DNA from: Pedobacter hiemivivus
Lineage (GTDB): Bacteria; Bacteroidota; Bacteroidia; Sphingobacteriales; Sphingobacteriaceae
Length of the DNA: 64,000 nucleotides
Direction: 5' to 3'
NCBI RefSeq assembly: GCF_004331685.1
Contig: NZ_SJSM01000005.1
Coordinates: 62,001-126,000 of the forward strand
Shown: in pieces, positions 8,867 through 18,132 of the stretch
How positions within the stretch are numbered: position 1 is the first letter of the stretch
Layout of the letters: every line of letters begins with the position of its first letter
The notes under the pieces: generated by a model
Seen by the model: the letters and a program-made list of their open reading frames with translations, nothing else
The model's database searches: none
What the model was told of the DNA's origin: nothing
Program-made: the position numbers and the translations under genes

Positions 8867-10915
8867 ATGAAAAATAACTTTACTCAAATCCAGGGGGGCA
8901 ATTCCGTGCGCAAACTCCCGCGCCATTCAAAAATGTATCAAATGCTATTTTTGGGTATTTTAATGCTTCTCACTACTATTGGTGCCTGCAAAAAGGATGA
9001 TTTCAAAGATGAAATCATTGGGCTTTGTCCGGTTGTTGTTTCAACTGATCCCATGGACAAGGCTGTTGACGTACCTTTGAACAAGGTGATTTCTATAACC
9101 TTTAATACGGATATGGATTCTACCACTATAAATAACCAGACACTTACTATAAAGCAAGGCGCAACCGTCATTATCGGTAAGATTTCGCCGACAGCAGATT
9201 TGAAAGTATTCACTTTTACGCCCAATGTACCGCTTAGCCCGTTTTTATTATACTCAGGCACCGTTACTACCGGAGCAAAGGATGTATTTCATACCACTAT
9301 GGAGAGTAACTATTTATGGAGCTTTACAACGATTCCTGGAGTAAGCCTAACGGCAAGTCCCGCTATTGGCGGTGTGCTTTCAGGTGCAGGGACATTTGCG
9401 TTGAACTCATCGGTTGCGGTTACTGCAGTACCTAATGCAGGCTATACTTTTACCAGCTGGACAGAGAATGGCAACGTAGTTTCTAATAGTTCGAGCTACC
9501 AGTTTACCATTACAAACAACAGAAATTTAATTGCAAACTTTACGGTGATCCCTCCGGGTAACTTTGCGGTAAACTTATCATCCAGTCCTGCTGCAGGTGG
9601 TACAACCACTGGCTCCGGTGCTTATGTCATCGGTACTTCTGTTACAGTTGTTGGGGCTGCCAATCCAGGATATACTTTTGTAAACTGGACAGAAAATGGT
9701 AACGCCGTATCTGCAAGTTCAAGTTATCAGTTCACAATCATTGCAAACAGGACTCTGGTTGCCAATTACAGGGCGATCCCGGCTGCTCAGTTTTCAGTAA
9801 CTTTAACCTCCAACCCTGTTGCAGGCGGTACAACCAACGGCGAAGGATCATATCCTTCAGCCACTTCGGTTACCATTACATCTGCTGCAAATCCAGGTTA
9901 TACCTTTACCAACTGGACGGATAAAACCACCGGGCTTCCCGTGTCTACAAGTCCAAGCTATACATTTGCTTTAGCAGGCAACAGGGCGTTTGTGGCAAAC
10001 TTTACACTAAACACCTATACCTTAACTGTTACCGCGATTAATGGAACGGTAACCAGAACACCGGCACTGGCCAGTTATAACCCCGGAGCACTGGTTACGC
10101 TTACGGCTGTTCCGAATGCAGGCTATTTATTTACGGGTTGGAGTGTAGATGCTACAGGCTCTACGAATCCATTGACGATAAGCATGACTTCAAATAAAAA
10201 TATCACCGCTAGTTTTGCCGCAATCCCGGTAGTGGGAATTGGACCAGGTGCTATAAATCTGGGTGGTGCAGGCGATTTTGCGGTGTTGACAAAATCTGGT
10301 ATATCTACCACTGGTATTACTTCTGTCATTGGTAACATAGGTGTAAGTCCGGCAGCTGCAACAGCCATTACGGGCTTTGGCTTAATCATGGATACCAATG
10401 GTCAATCATCTCAGACGCCAATTGTAACCGGAAAAGTATATGCATCTGATTATGCCGCCCCGACCCCTGCTAATATGACAACAGCAGTCAGTAATATGGA
10501 AACAGCATTTACAACCGCGAATGGGTTAGTTACCCCAGCACCAATTGTAGGCTTATATGCCGGAGATATTAGCGGCAGGATATTAACTGCAGGGCTTTAT
10601 AAATGGTCTACTGGTGTACTGATATCAAATGCAGGCGTAACGTTAACAGGCGGACCTAATGATACCTGGGTATTCCAGATCGCGCAGGACCTTACCGTCA
10701 ACAATAGCGCAAAAATTACTTTGTTAGGCGGTGCACAGGCAAAGAATATATTTTGGGTGGTTACCGGACAAGCGACACTTGGATCTAATACTGATTTTAG
10801 CGGGATCATTCTGAGCAAAACACTGATCTCTTTAAACACAGGAGCAAAAGTTACGGGCAGGTTATTGGCACAAACTGCTGTTACCTTAAACGCCAGTACT
10901 GTTATTCAACCCTAG
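8867..10915 (+). CDS. Surface lipoprotein with Ig-like, InlB-type repeats and DUF3494 ice-binding-like domain
   Basis: This 682-residue protein starts with a lipoprotein signal (MLFLGILMLLTTIGAC, C41). It continues with a Big_5-type Ig domain (about 55-155), four repeats of about 70-75 residues of the InlB/Flg_new kind (about 158-452; motifs AGYTFTSWTENGN, PGYTFVNWTENGN, PGYTFTNWTD, AGYLFTGWSVD), and a C-terminal DUF3494 beta-solenoid (about 461-682, starting INLGGAGDFAVLTKSGI). DUF3494 includes proven ice-binding proteins, but many members have no tested ice activity, so adhesion to ice or another surface is inferred. The OmpA-family gene starts 27 bases downstream and is probably co-transcribed. 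Met23 is another possible start. Confidence 0.87.
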   Translation: MKNNFTQIQGGNSVRKLPRHSKMYQMLFLGILMLLTTIGACKKDDFKDEIIGLCPVVVSTDPMDKAVDVPLNKVISITFNTDMDSTTINNQTLTIKQGATVIIGKISPTADLKVFTFTPNVPLSPFLLYSGTVTTGAKDVFHTTMESNYLWSFTTIPGVSLTASPAIGGVLSGAGTFALNSSVAVTAVPNAGYTFTSWTENGNVVSNSSSYQFTITNNRNLIANFTVIPPGNFAVNLSSSPAAGGTTTGSGAYVIGTSVTVVGAANPGYTFVNWTENGNAVSASSSYQFTIIANRTLVANYRAIPAAQFSVTLTSNPVAGGTTNGEGSYPSATSVTITSAANPGYTFTNWTDKTTGLPVSTSPSYTFALAGNRAFVANFTLNTYTLTVTAINGTVTRTPALASYNPGALVTLTAVPNAGYLFTGWSVDATGSTNPLTISMTSNKNITASFAAIPVVGIGPGAINLGGAGDFAVLTKSGISTTGITSVIGNIGVSPAAATAITGFGLIMDTNGQSSQTPIVTGKVYASDYAAPTPANMTTAVSNMETAFTTANGLVTPAPIVGLYAGDISGRILTAGLYKWSTGVLISNAGVTLTGGPNDTWVFQIAQDLTVNNSAKITLLGGAQAKNIFWVVTGQATLGSNTDFSGIILSKTLISLNTGAKVTGRLLAQTAVTLNASTVIQP

Positions 10916-10942
10916 TCATACAAACAAATTAAAAAATCAGTT

Positions 10943-12871
10943 ATGTTATCCATATATAAAAACCTAAATAAAGTCCTCATTTGTTTGCTGGCAATCACCT
11001 TTGTCGCCACAAATGCAAGCGCACAAACCGAAAAACCTAAATGGTCGTTCGGCGTGTCAGGAGCAGCCAACGGCAATTTCTTTGACGGAACAACCCAAAC
11101 GCTTAACAACTCACTCATGGTTCCAACAGCGTTTCATAAAGGAAAAGGAATTCGCCCATTTGGATCTATACTGGCTGAATACCAGCCCAGCAGCAAATGG
11201 GGTATTGCCCTTAACTTCGGGTATGACGGGCGCGGTGGTAAGTTTGATGGCGTAATCGCCCCATGTAATTGTCCGGCAGATCTTAAAACCAATGTAAGTT
11301 ACCTGACGGTAGAACCTTCACTTAAGTTTAGTCCTGGCGGAGGTAATTTCTACCTCTTTGCCGGTCCGCGTGTGGCCATGAATTTACAGAAAGATTTTAA
11401 TTACACCCAGCTTAAACAACCCAATACCAATGCCGAATTTTCGGAGGTGCGTAAAACCTTAATTTCCGGTCAGGTAGGAATAGGATATGATATCCCCGTT
11501 TCTGCTCCGGAAAGCAACACAAGGTTTGTGATTTCGCCCTTTGTTTCCTATCATCCTTACTTCGGACAAGATGTAAGAGAGATCGAAAGCTGGTCGATCA
11601 CAACAGTACGTGCCGGTGTGGCCTTAAAATTTGGAAAAGCCAGAAAAGCGGTGCGCCCAACTGAACCGGCTCCGGTAGCCCCTGTGCAGGAAGTGAGTTT
11701 CTCCGTACGTGCACCAAAAGAATTCCTGGTAAAAAATGCGGTGAGCGAAACGTTACCATTACTAAACTATGTATTTTTTGATGAAGGAAGTACCGCCCTA
11801 CCTGGCCGCTACACCCTGCTTTCAAAAAATCAAGCCGTCGATTTTAAAGAATCACAGCTTCAAAATGAAGTTGTAGCAGATATGTCAGGACGTTCGGTGA
11901 GGCAGTTATCGGTTTATTATAATATCTTGAACATTGTCGGTGCCCGTATGAAAGCCAATCCTGAGATTAGCATCACTTTAAGTGGTGCTTCAAAAGCTGG
12001 TCCTGATGAGGGTAGGAAATTTGCGGCTGCTGTAAAAAACTACCTGACAACGGTATTTGAAATTCCAGAATCAAAAATTGCAATAAATGGCCGTACCAAG
12101 CCGGTTGATCCTTCTGAACAACCTGGTGGCACAAAGGAACTGGAATTATTAAGAGCTGGAGATCGCAGGGTCGACATTCAAAGTACATCCGATAAATTGA
12201 TGATGGAAATAGGGGGTGGAATGATGAAGCCGGTGCAGATCAATACAACGCAAGCAGACCCAATGGACAGCCATGTTGTATTTAACATAAACCGTGCAAC
12301 TGAACTCCTCAAATCTTATACTATAGATTTAACGGACCAGCAGGGAAAGGTTCAGCATTTCGGTCCTTTTACTAAAAACCAGGAAAGCATAGCTGCACAA
12401 CGCATACTTGGCACCAACGAAAAAGGTATTTATAAAGTAGTGATGCTGGGTGAAACAAAAGAAGGGACTATGACACAAAAGGAAAGTTCAGTTCAGTTAC
12501 AAAGCGAACAGGAAATACTTCAAACCGGGCTTAGGTATAGTGTTTTGTTCAATTTTAACAAAGCAAATACCGCAGCTGCTTACGAACAGTTTTTAATTGA
12601 AGTGGTCGCACCTTTGATTAGTAATGGTTCTGCTATTACTATTCATGGCTATACTGATATCATCGGCAGTGAAGATTATAACAGTAAGCTCTCTCAAAAG
12701 CGTGCCGAGCAGGCACAACATATACTCGAGCATGCATCGACCAAAGCAGGAAAAAGTAATTTGAGGTTTCAAACCCTGGGTTCAGGAGAGGATAGTGCAC
12801 CGTTTAATAATAACCTCCCTGAAGAACGTTTTTACAACAGGACTGTTATCATTGATATCATTTCGAAATAA
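10943..12871 (+). CDS. OmpA family outer-membrane protein with N-terminal beta-barrel
   Basis: This 642-residue protein has a signal peptide (ICLLAITFVATNASAQ). A likely eight-strand outer-membrane barrel follows (about 30-230, ending VRAGVALKFGKA), then a proline-rich linker. The middle region (about 270-420, LLNYVFFDEGSTALPGRYTL) resembles a diverged OmpA-like domain. The C-terminus is a clear OmpA/MotB-type peptidoglycan-binding domain (IHGYTDIIGSEDYN, then LSQKRAEQAQHIL) that keeps the conserved Asp and Arg. It would tie the outer membrane to the cell wall. Its link with the upstream DUF3494 lipoprotein suggests joint work at the cell surface; direct contact is a guess. Confidence 0.88.
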   Translation: MLSIYKNLNKVLICLLAITFVATNASAQTEKPKWSFGVSGAANGNFFDGTTQTLNNSLMVPTAFHKGKGIRPFGSILAEYQPSSKWGIALNFGYDGRGGKFDGVIAPCNCPADLKTNVSYLTVEPSLKFSPGGGNFYLFAGPRVAMNLQKDFNYTQLKQPNTNAEFSEVRKTLISGQVGIGYDIPVSAPESNTRFVISPFVSYHPYFGQDVREIESWSITTVRAGVALKFGKARKAVRPTEPAPVAPVQEVSFSVRAPKEFLVKNAVSETLPLLNYVFFDEGSTALPGRYTLLSKNQAVDFKESQLQNEVVADMSGRSVRQLSVYYNILNIVGARMKANPEISITLSGASKAGPDEGRKFAAAVKNYLTTVFEIPESKIAINGRTKPVDPSEQPGGTKELELLRAGDRRVDIQSTSDKLMMEIGGGMMKPVQINTTQADPMDSHVVFNINRATELLKSYTIDLTDQQGKVQHFGPFTKNQESIAAQRILGTNEKGIYKVVMLGETKEGTMTQKESSVQLQSEQEILQTGLRYSVLFNFNKANTAAAYEQFLIEVVAPLISNGSAITIHGYTDIIGSEDYNSKLSQKRAEQAQHILEHASTKAGKSNLRFQTLGSGEDSAPFNNNLPEERFYNRTVIIDIISK

Positions 12872-12940
12872 TTTTATTATTTCTTATCTATCAGATAACT
12901 GAAAATTAAGAAATAAAAAAAAGGCTTAAGCCCAATCATG

Positions 12941-12968
12941 GTCGGAAGATTTATCTTCCGACTTTTTT
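12941..12968 (+). terminator. Rho-independent terminator after the OmpA gene
   Basis: A perfect 9-bp stem (GTCGGAAGA, loop TTTA, TCTTCCGAC) is followed directly by TTTTTTG. It lies 70 bases past the OmpA stop on the plus strand and closes the DUF3494-OmpA transcription unit. Confidence 0.88.
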
Positions 12969-13039
12969 GTTTTACAAAGAACAAATATTTCTGTCCTATG
13001 CATAAAAGATAGGCAAGTGGAAAGCCTGTTTTAATTCAG

Positions 13040-13047
13040 TAAATTTG
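13040..13047 (+). promoter_or_regulatory. Candidate -7 promoter element for the DUF1801 gene
   Basis: TAAATTTG matches the Bacteroidota -7 consensus TAnnTTTG and lies 54 bases before the start at 13102. The -33 position, 19 bases upstream, reads GTGG and is a poor match to TTTG, so this is only a candidate. Confidence 0.4.
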
Positions 13048-13101
13048 TTATAAGAATGCTACCCAACATTCCTGTAAACAGTAACCGTAAAATAGGAGAA
13101 A

Positions 13102-13473
13102 ATGTTAGAAGAACTTCAGAACTACTATCTTAAAAAGGAAGAGCCAAACAAAAGCTGCCTACTTGCGCTACGAAGTATTATTCTTGAGCAAGATGAAAAC
13201 ATTACCGAAACGCAGAAATATGGAATGCCCTGCTTTTGCTATAAAAAGAAAATGTTTTGCTATTTGTGGACGGATAAAAAAACGGACGAACCTTATATTC
13301 TGATGGTAGAAGGGAAATATCTGGACCATCCCCTACTGGAACAAGGCGACCGTTCCCGAATGAAGATTTTCAGGGTTAATCCAATCAAAGATTTGCCGAT
13401 AAAGACAATTAGCAGCATTTTGCAAAAAGCATTGGACTTATACAGGAACGGAATAATAGAAATCAAAGAATAA
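13102..13473 (+). CDS. DUF1801 domain-containing protein
   Basis: This small 123-residue cytoplasmic protein has no signal peptide or membrane segment. The pattern ETQKYGMPCFCYKKKMFCYL, followed by a short beta region and a final helix (SSILQKALDLYRNG), fits the DUF1801/YdhG-like fold, whose biochemical role is not established. AGGAGAAA just before the ATG gives a good ribosome site, which is unusual here. Its TAA ends at 13473 and the stop of the convergent DUF4112 gene begins at 13474. Part of this gene is duplicated in decayed form at 25209-25268. Confidence 0.75.
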   Translation: MLEELQNYYLKKEEPNKSCLLALRSIILEQDENITETQKYGMPCFCYKKKMFCYLWTDKKTDEPYILMVEGKYLDHPLLEQGDRSRMKIFRVNPIKDLPIKTISSILQKALDLYRNGIIEIKE

Positions 13474-13947
13474 TTATATCTGAATCGCTGTCCACAACCA
13501 TACTGCCAGGTGGTACACCCCATAACACAGTAAAGCCGACATGAGGACAAGGACAACAATTACAATTATAATCGTGTTTTTGCCGCTCCCCTGATGCTTA
13601 CCATCCAGGTAGTGTGCTTTCATTAATCCAATATTCCGGGAATTGGCTTTAAAAAAGAAGTCAAAGATTTGACCAACAATTGGTATGGCACCTATTGTTG
13701 CATCCAGTAAAATATTTAGCAACATTAATACGACCAGTTTGTTACTTGCTCCCTTTTTAGCAATGGCGAGCAGCAATCCGGCTGAAATGACCAGTCCGGC
13801 CATATCGCCTGCAACAGGAATTAAATTAAATATAGGATCTAGCCCAAAACGAAGTTTCGTACCTGGGAATCTAAACTGCTCATCCATTAAATATGAAATC
13901 CTGCTCAGTAATGGAAATTTGTTGTTCGTATTGTTATTGTCGCTCAT
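13474..13947 (-). CDS. DUF4112 domain-containing membrane protein
   Basis: This 157-residue protein carries the DUF4112 pattern: RFGLDPIFNLIPVAGDMAGL, then a hydrophobic stretch, then DATIGAIPIVGQIFDFFFKA, a repeated G-x-I-P-x-x-G-like element. A last hydrophobic segment (IIIVIVVLVLMSALLCYGVY) is a strong membrane helix. The family is widespread in bacteria and its function is not known to me. It meets the DUF1801 gene tail to tail with no spacer, so the two transcripts must overlap at their 3' ends unless termination occurs inside the genes. Confidence 0.85.
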   Translation of the reverse strand: MSDNNNTNNKFPLLSRISYLMDEQFRFPGTKLRFGLDPIFNLIPVAGDMAGLVISAGLLLAIAKKGASNKLVVLMLLNILLDATIGAIPIVGQIFDFFFKANSRNIGLMKAHYLDGKHQGSGKNTIIIVIVVLVLMSALLCYGVYHLAVWLWTAIQI

Positions 13948-13994
13948 TTTAGCCGATGTTTAACAAAAACATTCCTGTCGCCTTATTGTTTGAA

Positions 13995-14032
13995 TAGTTG
14001 TGATGGGTGTGCAGGTTACCCCATCACAACTA
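13995..14032 (-). terminator. Strong hairpin after the FAD oxidoreductase gene
   Basis: A perfect 13-bp inverted repeat (TAGTTGTGATGGG at 13995-14007, CCCATCACAACTA at 14020-14032) with a 12-base loop begins 14 bases after the oxidoreductase stop. It probably ends the locus B transcript. The sequence after it on the minus strand (TTCAAACAAT) has no clear U-run, so it could instead be a 3'-end stabilizing stem. Confidence 0.65.
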
Positions 14033-14045
14033 AATATCTATCCCA

Positions 14046-16070
14046 TTATTTCCCAGCCTTTAATGGTTTAAATAATATCGCATCAGCTACCACTACACCA
14101 CCAACTTTATGACCAATAACTTTAACAAAAGCCTTCCCGGTTCCTTTAAAATTGTACTTACCCAATGACACCCACTCGCCTGATGTTTGTCCAAGCACAT
14201 TAATATCGGCTTTTACAATCGTATACTTATGCTGATCAACACCATCAAACACTTGCAATTCAGTTGTCGCAGCACCATTGTTTACTATCGGATGGTAGCT
14301 AAACAACTCATAATGACCAGCTTTCAAGTCATTCGCGTAAAAAGTAACAGATGCGGCAGCATCACTTTTCTGATTGTGATAAAGTGCATTAGGTCCATAT
14401 GAACGACCTTTTCTCAAGCCCCATTCACCTTCTGTTTTTACCTCTTTTGAAAGGTTGTCAACAATAAGCTCGGGATAACTACCATCCATCAATGGATCTT
14501 TAGACAACCACTCATTGATCTTGCGATAATCAACACCCTGCACCGCGACTTTTTGATCTACCGCTAAATTTGCCGCTACAGCTGCCGCTTGTCCAAGCAC
14601 CATAAATACTGGCTCCATCCTGATTGAGCCATAGGCAATGTGGCTGGCCGATAAACATACCGGTACAATCAGGTTGCGGCATTCCTCTTCCTTAGGCACT
14701 AAAGCTCTGTAACTAATCGGATATGGAGACAAACCCGGAATCTCTACATTACCCTCATTTTTTACCATGTGGTTAATAACCATACGGTCAGTATTATGAG
14801 AGTCCATATTATAAGCCGCCAATGCAATTCCATCTTCAGCTACAGATTCACCAACACAATTTGCCTGACTAACCACATATGCGCCCACCATTCTCCTGGC
14901 TTCCCTTATATAAGGCTGATGCGACCAGTTATTATTTCCCTTAAATTCACCTTTTGGATAACCCCACTGCAACATTTCGTTTCTAAGTACCAAGGGCACC
15001 CTTTTATCATGGCCAAAAAAGTACAATAAGCCCTTTGTATATCCTGTTAAATCATCAATGTATTTTTTTCTAACGATATAATCTCCATCAGGATAGGCAA
15101 AATTAAGACCAATCATATCAGTAGAAAATCCATTGCGATTGTTGATGTCCGTTTTCCGGTTAGGCATTGCACTCCAAATAAAATAATCTTTCAGTTGTAC
15201 TTTATCTTTCTGCTTCTCCATTAACCTTACCAGCAACTCAAATTGTGTACTGTCATATCCTTTTGGTTTCTGTATCGCGATGCGATTCTTAGGGTCGTCC
15301 GTCAAACAAATTCTATAATTATAAGATTGAACTTTATGATCTCCAGAGCCCTGTGGCATTAAGCGATTTTTGCTAACTCCCCAAATTAATCCGCTTGTAG
15401 AATCTCCTTTAATGCGATATGGATCGATGTGATCCGGGAACTGATGTCCATCCAACAACTGAACCCCGTTATAGGTTTCATTGTATTTTGAATTGGCCTC
15501 ACGCCCTACAGTATACGTCACTTTTGCTTTTGCCATTAAATCGCCCTCATAACTACAGTCTATAAATACTTTAGCATTTACAACTTTATGTTTTAGTTTT
15601 GAAGCTGCCCCAGAAGGTTCAATTGTGATAGATTTAATCGCATTGTTAACCTTGGTTACGTCCGAAAGCCTATAATCATACAACACATCTACAGCAGCCC
15701 GGTTAATGTAATCCTTAAAGATGTTTTCTGCCACATGCGGCTCAAAAATCCATTGTTCAAGCTTTCCATAATGTGATCCGATTCTGCGGTAAAAATCCTT
15801 GGAAAGACCAGTTACCACATTCTTATTTCCTATGTCTGTATAGCCTAATCCCCCGGAACTTAATCCTCCCAAATTTTTGCCTGGCTCAATCAGCAAAACA
15901 GTTTTTCCTAGTCTTTTTGCACTGTAGGCCGCAATTACACCTGCCGAATTGCCGCCGTAGATACAGACGTCAACCGTATAATTGTCCACTTTCTGAGCAT
16001 TGGAAAACTGGACGTTTAAAAAGTAAATTATAGAAAGGATCAGTAATCTTTTAAAAATATTGACATTCAT
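14046..16070 (-). CDS. Secreted FAD-dependent oxidoreductase with golvesin-like C-terminal domain
   Basis: This 674-residue protein has a signal peptide ending SNAQ. It has an FAD-binding Rossmann motif at about 35-62 (DVCIYGGNSAGVIAAYSAKR, then VLLIEP with E62 as the likely ribose contact) and a second motif (LGGLSSGGLGYTDIG). The fold matches the FAD_oxidored group (PF12831 type) common in Bacteroidota glycan loci. Residues from about 545 form a beta-rich golvesin C-terminal-like domain (VTFYANDLKAGHYELFSYHP). The gene follows the GH gene after 22 bases, so a redox step on the same glycan is plausible; substrate and reaction are unknown. Confidence 0.83.
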   Translation of the reverse strand: MNVNIFKRLLILSIIYFLNVQFSNAQKVDNYTVDVCIYGGNSAGVIAAYSAKRLGKTVLLIEPGKNLGGLSSGGLGYTDIGNKNVVTGLSKDFYRRIGSHYGKLEQWIFEPHVAENIFKDYINRAAVDVLYDYRLSDVTKVNNAIKSITIEPSGAASKLKHKVVNAKVFIDCSYEGDLMAKAKVTYTVGREANSKYNETYNGVQLLDGHQFPDHIDPYRIKGDSTSGLIWGVSKNRLMPQGSGDHKVQSYNYRICLTDDPKNRIAIQKPKGYDSTQFELLVRLMEKQKDKVQLKDYFIWSAMPNRKTDINNRNGFSTDMIGLNFAYPDGDYIVRKKYIDDLTGYTKGLLYFFGHDKRVPLVLRNEMLQWGYPKGEFKGNNNWSHQPYIREARRMVGAYVVSQANCVGESVAEDGIALAAYNMDSHNTDRMVINHMVKNEGNVEIPGLSPYPISYRALVPKEEECRNLIVPVCLSASHIAYGSIRMEPVFMVLGQAAAVAANLAVDQKVAVQGVDYRKINEWLSKDPLMDGSYPELIVDNLSKEVKTEGEWGLRKGRSYGPNALYHNQKSDAAASVTFYANDLKAGHYELFSYHPIVNNGAATTELQVFDGVDQHKYTIVKADINVLGQTSGEWVSLGKYNFKGTGKAFVKVIGHKVGGVVVADAILFKPLKAGK

Positions 16071-16092
16071 ATTGATTTCGTTAATTGACGGT

Positions 16093-18132
16093 TTAATTGA
16101 TTAATTTATAGCTGATCACATCTGCACGCAAAGGCTGTCCAGCCTGTTCCGCAGTGAGTTCCACATAGTTATTAGTACCTCTCGATAATTGATAAGTACC
16201 TAAGTCAAACCATTTCCCCTGGTTGGCGAATTGATCTACCTGGATTGTTTTTACATTTTTTCCGCCCACATAAACGGTATAAAGGGCATTCCTGGTCGCA
16301 TTAACTTTTAAGGCAGCATTCGAGGGAAGGTATACGGACAACTGATAATCTCCAGGTATCGCAATTGCAGATTTCCAGGTTACCTTAGCTTCAAGATCAG
16401 CTTTAGCCACTACCCTCGTCCTTTTACCATCCTGGCCCTTCACTTCTTCTATCGCCGGAAACCATTTACCAGCAGATTCCGTATAACCTCCAGCATAAAA
16501 TCCATATTTCAATTGTACCGGACTGCTCGCATTGAGCACATACTCTTTAGCATATGGCGACTTCAGTTGCCCTTTAATATAAATAGCGTTTTCATCCAAT
16601 ATTAGAGAAACGACCCCGTTTACTGCCTTATACGTTTTAAGGTTACCCATCACATCAACAACATCGATAGCGGCTTCTTTAGGATAAAGATGAACACCTG
16701 TTCCCGAAAGCGCATACATTACACGTACATCTTGTCCGCCTTTTTTGAACTTATAAGCATGAATTAAGCCTGGAGAAACCGCCTCTTCCTCCACAAACTT
16801 TGCCCCGGATAATTCACGAGTCAACGCTGCATAAGTTGCGAAACCGGGCTTAGGCGTATAAGCACCCAAAGTATCATTCTGATGCCTGATTAACCCATAA
16901 GCACCTTCCCGATCAAACAAAGTAGATTTATTCTGCAAATTGTAAATGCCTATTCTTTGGATACCGTTGGACAAAGCGCTCACAATCCTTCTTGGTAAAG
17001 CACTGGCCTGCTCCTTCTCCGTAAATGTAAAAGAGGTAAATCCGGTTTCTGACAAGTTTATAGGAATCAGCTTGTCCCCATTATGTGATCTCATGATGGC
17101 TTTATGCCTATCGATATCTAGTGCTATCAATTCAGGAACGGGTCGGTAAGAATGAAAAGAATACTCATCCATAAACTTCAACGCCCCTTTTTGTAAGATC
17201 TTATTTACTAACTGATCCGTTCCAACATCGCCCAGCACCATACCAATCACCTTTACCTTTGGAAATGAGGGATGAACCTGCTCATAAGACGTTTTTAAAA
17301 GATTGAAGTAAAAATTGGTCTTTTCATCCGTTGTGGTCAGGCCCTTTGAAAAGGTAGGAATATCTGGCTCGTTCCAGATCTCGATATCCGCAATTGCGGG
17401 ATACCGCCCCAGCAGCTGTTTCACATAATTTGCAAAAGCCAGTTGAGCCGGTTCAGTAACAGGCGACAAACCGTTGTCATAAAGTGGATTGTACAAAGCA
17501 CAAACGATGTAAGGCTTCATACCATTCAGCGCAAGCAAGGAAATAAACTGATCCTGCTTGTCACCAAATTTATAAATCCCCTTCTGTTTTTCAATGGCAT
17601 CCCACCTGATCGCATCACGAACATATTTCACCCCCATTTTTTTGGCAATAGGGAGCAATATTTCGGCCGATTGCCAGGAATGTGTTTGCCCCATAAAGGC
17701 AGACTCGCTGACCTTACTCAGATCAAAATTTGAAACAATGGCAAAAGAAGTTTCTTTTAGCCCTGTACTCAGTCCATTTTTCTTTGCATCAATCAAAAGC
17801 TTAAACCAGCCAAGCCCTTTAGGTTCAATGCTAAATGCTACTGTATTGGCAACAACTACATTTTTCCCCGACAGCACTTTATTGTTCCAATAGTCATAAC
17901 AGGCCCATTCAATCGAATCAGCGGCTACCTGGATGCTAAACTGCTTTGGATCATGCGCATAAAAAATATTCCCCGGTACGGTTTGCACAATATTGATCTG
18001 GCCCGGTTTAACTTCCTTTGCAGCCGACTGCTGTTGTCCATAAGCAAAACCCAGGTTTAGCAAACAAAGTTGCACAGCAACAACCAGTGAAACGCATAGG
18101 CATCTCACTAATAAAAGATTTATGTTCTTCAT
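16093..18132 (-). CDS. Clan GH-A-like glycoside hydrolase with golvesin-like C-terminal domain
   Basis: This 679-residue secreted protein has a beta-rich N-terminal domain (about 45-135) and a (beta/alpha)8 barrel (about 140-440). The barrel holds IEIWNEPD (E255, likely acid/base) and NLSETGF (E362, likely nucleophile), the two-glutamate pattern of retaining clan GH-A enzymes such as GH39, GH5 and relatives. I cannot assign the family. Residues from about 535 on form a golvesin-like domain (IPGDYQLSVYLPSNAAL) like that of the next gene. Its ATG shares one base with the susD stop (TAATG), so translation is probably coupled to SusD. Confidence 0.8.
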   Translation of the reverse strand: MKNINLLLVRCLCVSLVVAVQLCLLNLGFAYGQQQSAAKEVKPGQINIVQTVPGNIFYAHDPKQFSIQVAADSIEWACYDYWNNKVLSGKNVVVANTVAFSIEPKGLGWFKLLIDAKKNGLSTGLKETSFAIVSNFDLSKVSESAFMGQTHSWQSAEILLPIAKKMGVKYVRDAIRWDAIEKQKGIYKFGDKQDQFISLLALNGMKPYIVCALYNPLYDNGLSPVTEPAQLAFANYVKQLLGRYPAIADIEIWNEPDIPTFSKGLTTTDEKTNFYFNLLKTSYEQVHPSFPKVKVIGMVLGDVGTDQLVNKILQKGALKFMDEYSFHSYRPVPELIALDIDRHKAIMRSHNGDKLIPINLSETGFTSFTFTEKEQASALPRRIVSALSNGIQRIGIYNLQNKSTLFDREGAYGLIRHQNDTLGAYTPKPGFATYAALTRELSGAKFVEEEAVSPGLIHAYKFKKGGQDVRVMYALSGTGVHLYPKEAAIDVVDVMGNLKTYKAVNGVVSLILDENAIYIKGQLKSPYAKEYVLNASSPVQLKYGFYAGGYTESAGKWFPAIEEVKGQDGKRTRVVAKADLEAKVTWKSAIAIPGDYQLSVYLPSNAALKVNATRNALYTVYVGGKNVKTIQVDQFANQGKWFDLGTYQLSRGTNNYVELTAEQAGQPLRADVISYKLIN

